DNA of 64,000 nucleotides from NCBI GenBank assembly GCA_024138025.1, contig JAMXBD010000207.1, forward strand, positions 806,001-870,000, written 5' to 3'. Origin of the DNA: Combretum micranthum. Taxonomy: Eukaryota; Streptophyta; Magnoliopsida; Myrtales; Combretaceae. A program made the translations under genes and the position numbers. The notes beneath the pieces were generated by a model. That model did no database searches, was not told the DNA's origin, and saw only the letters and a list, made by a program, of their open reading frames with translations. Shown piece by piece: positions 56,980 through 64,000 of the stretch (position 1 is the first letter of the stretch; every line of letters begins with the position of its first letter).

Positions 56980-59910
56980 TAAAATAGCCATACATTTCCT
57001 AAATTATATTTTATAAATATGTTATTGAAATTATATATGATTTTGAAATGAGATATATGTGCATGAACAATATAATTAGTACATGTATTGAATATGTGTC
57101 ATTTTGTATGTGTGTAGTGCAATGAAATTAATATTATTGTATTATGTATATTAATGTGTGCATAGTGTAATGAATATGTGTGTCTTTTGTGAATTAATAT
57201 GTGTGCGTTATGCTTAGAATTTGTCAAAACAACCTTTGAATTTTCAAAGAAAATTGTTGATAGAATTTTACAAAGTTTAAGCGTAATTTTTAAGCCCAAA
57301 TTAAACTCAAATGCATTTCAAATTAAGCCAAATTAACCCTTAGTTAAACATACCCCTAACGTCAAACTTAAGATAATTATTGACCTCAAATTTGATTAAT
57401 TAAGAACTCTTTTTGGCAGCCCAATTTTCCATACGAATTTCCTTCTTTCTTTTTCCTTCTCTATTCTTATTTCATCAAACCATAAACCCTAAACCATAAA
57501 CCAAAATCAAGCTCTTGAAATCAACAATTTCACCAAGCTAAAGCCTATTCATGTAAGTTAAATGCAAGCATAATCTTTTTTTTTTATTTCATATCTTATG
57601 TTTTGAATGTAAAATTTATGGCAGGATGAGTAAATGCTAATTGAGTTGATTGATTTATGCATTGATATATGTTAGGTTGTGCTTTGCTATTGTGTGAGCT
57701 TAGTTAAGTGTTATGGAAGTTGTAAGGAGTGTTGATGAGTAGTGGAACTAAATTGAGTAGTTAAATTGCGGAATTGAAGTGTAATTGGTATTTGAATATT
57801 GTAGTTGTTTGTTTGATGATTAGAAGTGGAGTTTGTGTTGTTTAGATGGTGTATAGAACATATAACAAGTTTTGGGAAGCTTAGAATAAGTTTGAAGAAT
57901 TTTTTTAAAGAGTTGAAGTTGTAAAGAAAACATGGGAAGTAAAATATTTTCGTATAGGTTTATTTTTTAGCGTACGCCAGCATCTGGTACTTCAACGCCG
58001 CCGGCATAAAGACGGTGTTAAAGGTGATCAGAACCTATTTTCTTAAAGCTGCTTGAAACGCTGTCGGCTTTTGTAAGGAAAGTTTACCAGTGTTTATTTT
58101 TCAAGACGTATGCCAGGTATTAAGGTTCCAACGCCACCAGCTTAGAGGCAGTGTGGAATGAGAACAAAATCATAAATTTTAACTCGGGCTTAAGGCCGCC
58201 GGCGTAGGATCCAAAGCTATCGGCATATATAGATACGCTACCGGTCTTAAGGGTATCCACGGGCGTGGATCAACCCCGTGGAACTCTTGGAAATTTTGGA
58301 AAATTTGGAGTTGTAGTCTACATCTACTCAATGTCGCCGGCGTAGACTGAGGGCTACCGGCGTATCCTTGAACGCTGCTAGTGTTGGCAAGTATTGAGTT
58401 TTAGTGCATTATGCACCGGTTCAACGCCGCTAGCATTGAAGGCCAGCGTGTTCTTTGCAGTTTTCATTTTTTAAAAATTTCTTCAATACTTCATAAAACT
58501 TGATATATGATCAATTGAATATTTGTTGTATATTGTATGATATAATATGATGTTTAAATGCTATGTTATGACTTTGTAATAATTTATTTGAATTTCTTTG
58601 ATTAGTTATATTTGAGACTAGTTAACTAGTGCTTGAACTAAGTAAGAAATTCAATATTGTCTTAAACAGTGATAGATCATCGCTTGGCCAAACCCATTAG
58701 TTCCCAAGCTACTTCAGGTACGCGGTAACTTGCTTGTTTCTTTGCTAGGATAAGCATCATTCAAAGTTACTCTAAACTAAGAAATTTAATAATTGATTGC
58801 TAAGTGTCTTTTATACCATTGAATCTGGTTCGGAGAGCGGTACCCCTACTTAAATTGGGGGCATGTTAGTTTTAGACGCTTAGACCACCCTGTCATTTTG
58901 ATATAACTTTCATAAGTGGTATAGCGGGTAATCGATACGGAATCTGGTATCGGTATAACATTTGCTTATTCCTGAAAGGATATAATATAATTTATTTCAA
59001 TGTTTATGGGAACACTTAAATTAAGTGATATTATGGATCGAGTTAAGTAAAGTCAAGAAATGGCTAGAAACCCTAAATGAGATTACTTAATCGTTGTGGA
59101 TAAATTTATCTAGGATGGTATGAGTATCCAAGCTACTTATATCAACCCCCTAAGCATCGTGATCGTTACTCAGGATTCCCTAGTATTACGGGCTACGCCG
59201 GAAGGTGGGGCTGCCTAGTCTGTATGAACAATAGAGACCACTCAGGAAGGCGGATATAATACTAGATCCTTGTTGTCTGGAGTTTGAATACTCCCATGAT
59301 ATATGACTAACTAAAGATTGAACAATAAATTATTGGTTGTTGAATTTTGCATTTACCTTAAGCATGTGTGAATCACTTTGCATTTGTATTCGTTACTTGC
59401 ATACTGGTATTTGGCTCATATTTTAATCATTTCAAGTGATGAATCCGACGAGTTTTACACGAGTATGGGGTATGGAACCGATTTCGAGGAATTTCTTGAT
59501 GATTTGGAGGACTAGAGATGACTTTAGACTTGATGGAATCCAAATTTTGTAATAGACTAGTTATGTTAGTCTTGTGGTTATATATAAAGTACTAGTTAGA
59601 TTAAATGTATAATTTTGTTAAGGCTTATAAGAAGCCTTTGGTTGTAATGTGTGTGTGTGTGTGTGTGTGTGTACACACTTAGCTATGTATGACTTGAAAT
59701 TATTTCTTTTGTGATATATGTTAGTGGTGTAGTATTGTTTGCTGATATTCTTGAAAAACTATGGTTTCTATTATATTAACTATGTGGAATTAGACAAACA
59801 ATTCTCAAACACTTCTTTTAGGTAACCTTACATATAATCTACAGGTTATATGTGGTTGGGGAACTGTTATGTCGTCTATCTAATTATAGGGGTAATATCG
59901 GGTCCTTACA
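56980..59910 (+). mobile_element. Solo LTR (2.9 kb) inserted in the left MULE arm
   Basis: Bounded by ATATC at 56975-56979 and ATATC at 59911-59915, a perfect 5-bp target duplication; the right MULE arm shows the uninterrupted site. It ends GGGTCCTTACA. Its first bases are TAAAATAGCC, perhaps a decayed TG. It has a leader ending at a candidate donor (AT|GTAAG, 57552), a GC-rich array (57960-58450), a candidate acceptor (CTTCAG, to 58716), and a GT microsatellite at about 59649-59672. No internal domain. Confidence 0.82.
57960..58450. repeat. GC-rich GCCGCCGGC array in the solo LTR
   Basis: Words such as AACGCCGCCGGC, GTCGCCGGCGTAG and CTACCGGCGTA recur every 30-60 bp. The 19-mer GCCGCCGGCGTAGGATCCA at 58195-58213 is identical to 9379-9397 in the Athila LTR. 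The array lies in the candidate leader intron 57553-58716. Confidence 0.75.
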
Positions 59911-60335
59911 ATATCATGGGGTAGCTATTGGAGATAGGACGCTGCGTTATGATATTATTCCAGTGACTAATGGTGATGCTGCATAAGAGATGTTGGTGTA
60001 CACTAAAGGGTCAGTGGCTATTTATGTCCAAATATTCAAAAATGAGTTGTCACTAGCACCTACAGGAGAAATGGGCATTCATGAAAATATTGGGAGCCAA
60101 GGCTTGGCAGACTCTAACTCTACTCAAATTCAAACAATAGGCAATGAACAGCTGCATATGGATAACTTTCAAATGTGTGCATCGGAATTGACAGGCGGTC
60201 ATGATACGGATGCAATTTTAGACTTTACAGCAAGTGAATCAAATGATGACTACGATGATGGCAAAAATTATAATGTCGAATCTTTCCCCCAACAAGATAC
60301 TTTTCCAGAAGTACAACCAAAGAGAAATGACCACT

Positions 60336-60473
60336 AAAGCTCCAATTCCCAGTACTCATTTCTTGCTCATCATCATATGCAGCATAACCACTACCAACTT
60401 CAGCAGTGAAAAATGGCACTGGCACCAAGCTCCCTACTGCATCAATGTCGGTAGAAGCAACAAAGTGATATCA
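60336..60473 (-). other. Spacer between the MULE arms
   Basis: 138 bp between the inner ends of the two arms. On the minus strand it continues the coding sequence of the right arm (segment VPVPFFTAEVGSGYAAYDDE). It therefore belongs to the right-arm gene copy, and the left arm is the inverted, shorter duplicate. It would be the loop of a hairpin RNA. Confidence 0.75.
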
Positions 60474-61213
60474 GTCATTTCTTCTTGGTTGTACTTTTGG
60501 AAAAGTATCTTGTTGGGGGAAAGCTTCGACATTATCATTTCTACCATCATCATAGTCATCACTTAATTCACTTGCCGTAGAGTCCAGAATTGCATCCGTA
60601 TTATGACTACCTATCAATTCCGGTGCACACATTTGAAAGTTACCCATATGCAGCTTTTCGCTGCCTATTGTCTGAATTGGAGTAGAGTTAGAGTCTGTCA
60701 AGCCTTGGCTTCCAATATTTCCATGCATGCCCATTTCTCTTATAAGTTCCTATGACAACTCATTTTCTAATATATGGACATAAATAGCCACTGACCCTTC
60801 AATGTATATCAACATCTCTTGTGCAGCATCACCATTAGTCATTGGAATAATATCATAACGCAGCATCCTATCTCTAATCAACTACCCTATGATATATTGG
60901 GATGTAGACGGGTCCGGGTCGGGGTCGGGTTCGGGTCATTCTATCCCAAACCCAACCCGATTTACAAAATGGGGTGTCCTAGAACCCGACCCGACCGATA
61001 AATTTATGAAAATCTTAATCTTTTATCTTTTTCACAGTAGTTTTTTTTTTTTAATCATCTATGTTTTGCCATATTATTACGATGTCATATCATATTGAAA
61101 AAATAATTAAATTATACCTCAGATGAATTGATTCAGTTCATTTCCCTCTCTCGCTTTTTATGACAAGCTACAATAATGAATAAATAAAAAGAGCCATCTC
61201 TTGATCATATATA

Positions 61214-61249
<36 letters not shown>

Positions 61250-61717
61250 AAGCAATAACAAAACAGTAATTACCAATAAGAAGTGTTGAGGCCATTCACA
61301 TTTGCAAAGTTCATTTTTATTTTACAATTTTGATTTCGATCGTTCCTCGTTGGATGTTCATACATAGATTTTGTGTGTAAATACATGAAATATTTTTATT
61401 AGGAAGAATTTCATCTTTTGCTTTTTTAATGAATAAAAAAATAGATTATTCGATTTATCTGGTTTTTTAATGTCATTGATTATTGAGATAAATACCAAAT
61501 AGATATATAAAAGAAACACTTCTTAATAGGATTGACGAGCTGTGTTGTGTATATATAGATACCAATAATAGCATTATCGTAGAAAACATTATTACAATGA
61601 CAGAATTTGTATATGCTTTTAGAAAGAGTCACTAGCTATTATTTATTTATTAGAAGACTTACATATATCTATATATATATATATACATAATACATCTAAC
61701 TCAAAATAATAAATATA

Positions 61718-61751
<34 letters not shown>

Positions 61752-62407
61752 TAATAATTAATAATAATAATAATAATAAAATGATGACACTACACGACGA
61801 TCTATATATTCTTGATTTATTTGTCATTATATTATAATATCTATTTTTCTGAGAAAATTAATTTTATACTTTATTGTGTTGCATGGGAAAGAAATGAATT
61901 TTGAAAAAGTGGGAAAGGTTGCACATGGAAATCGATTTTCTCTAGATAATTGGTCAGTGATTATTAATTGTAAATATAAATTTATATCCTATCATGTGAC
62001 TCAATACATGAATAACAAAATGATTATATGAAAAGCATCATTCAACTAATGAACAAGTAAATTCCTTAAACTAAAATTTTTTATTTTTTTAATTAAATCG
62101 GGTTGGGTTTTTCCAACGAGTTATGAGTACAACCCAAAACCCACCCATACCCTATAAGATCTGACCCTATAGGGTTTTTAGTGGGGTGGGCGGGCGGGTA
62201 CCTTATAAACACCCCCCGGTTGCATCCTAATGATGTAGCTCATTCTATGTGTACACCTATATACCTTGAGTATATTGTAAATGATGTCCAGTACTTTACC
62301 ATATGTTGAGTTCCTACTAATACTGGCCACGATAACTAGCCACTTATCATAACCAAAACTATCATCACCTTGTACAATATTCCCATAAGCATACAGTATA
62401 AACTTTA
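60474..62407 (-). pseudogene. Right arm of MULE transposase inverted duplication (interrupted)
   Basis: On the minus strand: 62407-62230 gives the N-terminal region (GNIVQGDDSFGYDKW and RNSTYGKVLDIIYN), which resembles the N-terminal domain of MuDR-type transposases. 60896-60474 gives the IIPMTN segment, then MGMHGNIGSQGLTDSNS and an acidic linker (LDSTASELSDDYDDGRND). The frame 60734-60471 is open. A hAT-like element (60897-62229) splits the arm, and the large LTR at 62408 truncates its 5' end. No catalytic core follows. Confidence 0.8.
60897..62229. mobile_element. Non-autonomous hAT-like element (1,333 bp)
   Basis: Flanked by ATGATATA (60889-60896) and ATGATGTA (62230-62237), an 8-bp duplication with one mismatch. 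Termini are TTGGGATGTAGACGGG and, inverted, TAGGATGCAACCGGGG, imperfect inverted repeats of the hAT TAGGGATG type. Subterminal regions are rich in GGGTCGGG/CCCGACCC (60909-61000) and GGGTTGGG/GGGCGGG (62100-62220). The interior has TA and TAA microsatellites (61215-61245, 61720-61780) and no transposase. The uninterrupted site is seen in the left MULE arm. Confidence 0.8.
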
Positions 62408-62660
62408 TGTAAACCCCTAAAATTTTTGGAATCGGTTTAGCTTAAACCCTAATTCGGAAGTCCATCGGAAACCCAAAAGTCAACAAAACCTAGTTAAACG
62501 TAATGGCTTAGGTCCGGCAATCCTGATTAAGCAACCCCGAGAAAGTAAGTAAGAGTTTAGTATGTAGAATAGTTCGTAATTACCTAAGGAAGCTTAAAAA
62601 GATCATATTAGTAAAACTGTAAATCGTTTTGAATCCGATCGGATACAATTCTTGAAAAAC

Positions 62661-63054
62661 GTGTCCCGGGACTCGAAATAGTAAAAATATTTTGAATATA
62701 CCGTTAGACTCATAAAAATATAAGGTTTTCAAAAATATCAGTTTTATAATCTTTCAATAAGTAAAAATAACAGATATCGCAATTATACGCGTATTTTCTT
62801 ACTACCGGTACTTTATTAGTCATATCTACTTTATAGTACACTATTCACTACTATTCTGTGTCCCGAGACTCGAAATAATAAAAATATTTCGAATATACCG
62901 TTAGGCTCATAAAAATATAAGGTTTTCAAAAATATCAGTTTTATAATTTTTTGGTAAGTAAAAATAACAGATATCGCAATTATACATGTATTTTCTTACT
63001 ACCGATACTTTATTAGTCATATCTACTTTATGTTACACTATTCACTACTATTCT
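62661..63054. repeat. 197-bp tandem duplication within the LTR U3
   Basis: GTGTCCCGGGACTCGAAATA at 62661 recurs as GTGTCCCGAGACTCGAAATA at 62858, and the following ~195 bp match with few changes up to CACTATTCACTACTATTCT. The equivalent region is single in the LTRs at 4396 and 40152. Confidence 0.85.
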
Positions 63055-63307
63055 TTTCTCTCTATTTTTTCTAACACTTACTCTTACAACACCATAACCT
63101 ATAACATTTATTTTTTACCTTTCTCATAATTTTATTTCACATCTACCTTACTTATTACTTCATTTAATCAACAAAAATATAAAAAAAAAATAATAAAACA
63201 CTCCCTCTCTCCTCTATGGCATGGCCAGCGCCCCTCCCCATTCATCCCTCTCATTTTGTTTTAATTTTCTTTTATTTAAATCACTCAATAATCACTCAAC
63301 ATTTTCC

Positions 63308-63315
63308 TATAAATA
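63308..63315 (+). promoter_or_regulatory. TATA box of right-hand LTR
   Basis: TATAAATA followed by CCCCCTCCTCTTTCAC, the same arrangement as at 5090-5097. Confidence 0.65.
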
Positions 63316-64000
63316 CCCCCTCCTCTTTCACTTCTTTCACACAATTACTACTCACAAATTTCTCTACAAAAACTCTCTCAAATTCTCCTCTCAAAACTCT
63401 CTCCAAATATCCTCTTAAATTAATCTCAAAACCACTTTCTACCTATACAAAGCCCATAACCACATAGCACTTCAAAAACCTTCTTTAGGTAAACTTTTCC
63501 TATTATTTTCTTCTCCTCATGTCATGTAACTGTATATGACTATGATGTGAGTTTCCAAAAACTAAATGTTATGGAAGCTATACTATGTTCATGTATTGTT
63601 CTTGTTCATGAAAATCCATTTATGTATATATTGTTTTATTTTGTTCATGTTATTGTTATTATATCTAAGTATTATTATGTAACTATATATATATATATAT
63701 ACATACATATTCTTTAGAAAATATAAGCTCACTTGCAATTTATTTATTTCCATGCAAAGTAATTTATTTATTTCTTCCATTGCAATTTATTTATTTCTTG
63801 TTATTTTAAGACTAGTCTCTAGTTTTAGATTTGTCCTCATCAAGTCAAAACAAATTTTTCTTTCTTTCATTTTGTTTTTCTTTTGAGACTAGTCTACTTC
63901 TTAATCCCAGGAGCCTTAAAGAAGTTAAGATTCCCAATACTTGATTTTATTTAATATTTATGTTATTTTTGCTTATTATTATTTCTCATAAATCATGCCA

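Larger units (their letters stand above)
56780..60335 (+). pseudogene. Left arm of MULE transposase inverted duplication (interrupted)
   Basis: Segments 56780-56979 and 59916-60335 (split by the solo LTR) encode, in pieces, the N-terminal part of a MuDR-type transposase: a PB1-like start region, a RYDIIPVTN segment near 59950 and an acidic linker (LDFTASESNDDYDDGKN) in the frame 59990-60337. The same sequence occurs in inverted orientation at 60474-60896 plus 62230-62407, roughly 85-90% identical by eye. There is no DDE core. The arm ends where the similarity stops near 60335. It is non-functional as a transposase. Confidence 0.8.
62408..64000 (+). mobile_element. Large LTR (TGTAAACCCC family), runs off the window
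   Basis: Starts TGTAAACCCCTAAAATTTTT inside the right MULE arm. A tandem duplication (62661-63054), TATA box (63308-63315), pyrimidine-rich leader and candidate donor (TTTAG|GTAAAC, exon end 63488) follow in the order seen at 4396-5252. An AT microsatellite lies near 63683-63702. The sequence after TGTAAACCCC is closer to the reverse LTR at 40152-43654 than to that at 4396. Whether a full element or a solo LTR lies to the right cannot be seen. Confidence 0.8.

Noticed and set aside
62408..64000. Right-hand LTR as the 3' LTR of element B
   Set aside because: It is inserted inside a MULE arm and resembles the reverse LTR at 40152 more than the LTR at 4396 after the shared first bases; it also has a U3 duplication absent at 4396.

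Overview
This is a block of plant nuclear DNA, very probably from an angiosperm with many retrotransposons (the exact plant cannot be named from the sequence). It is AT-rich, has no intact host gene, no rRNA or tRNA gene and no CRISPR array. Almost everything that can be identified is transposable-element DNA: LTR retrotransposons with initiator-Met or Asp tRNA primer binding sites, solo LTRs, two non-autonomous hAT-like elements, and broken MULE/FAR1-type transposase genes. All coding regions carry stops or frameshifts except one small nucleocapsid-like ORF.

The left two thirds is a nest of insertions. A large-LTR, gag-only element (element B, plus strand, LTR starting TGTAAACCCC at 4396) is itself inserted in an older LTR (from 2157). 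Its 5' LTR is interrupted near 7655 and appears to resume at 43655-43944, followed by an initiator-Met primer site at 43952. Inside that gap lie a reverse Athila-like LTR remnant (7656-7865 plus 38720-40151) and a reverse large LTR (40152-43654). The remnant holds a reverse solo LTR (7866-8718 plus 34857-38719, TSD AGCAA). The solo LTR holds a complete but decayed Athila-type Ty3/gypsy element (8719-34851, TSD CGTGG, tRNA-Asp primer site, gag, protease, RT, RNase H, integrase, env-like). That element's 3' LTR holds a minus-strand, large-LTR, gag-only retrotransposon (20947-33511, TSD TGAAGA, two 4.33-kb LTRs, initiator-Met primer site, no pol). A 613-bp hAT-like element also sits in the Athila gag gene.

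Right of this, element B continues (43945-44790, then 49614 to about 51350) with a broken gag, interrupted by a 4.8-kb solo LTR (44791-49613). Next come a minus-strand FAR1-related MULE transposase pseudogene (51870-53590), a reverse copia solo LTR of Sirevirus type (54629-56242), and an inverted duplication of the 5' part of a MuDR-type transposase gene (about 56780-62407). The left arm of the duplication is interrupted by a 2.9-kb solo LTR (TSD ATATC) and the right arm by a 1.33-kb hAT-like element. The window ends inside another large LTR (62408 onwards).

Points that stand out: (1) the inverted duplication of a MULE transposase 5' region, which has the same layout as the maize Mu killer silencing locus; (2) GC-rich arrays built on GCCGGC/AGCCGCC words shared by LTR families that otherwise look unrelated; (3) a conserved candidate intron inside the large LTRs; (4) a nucleocapsid-like ORF with five tandem Cys-knuckle units, three of which have the same Cys-to-Tyr change, upstream of gag in the gag-only element.
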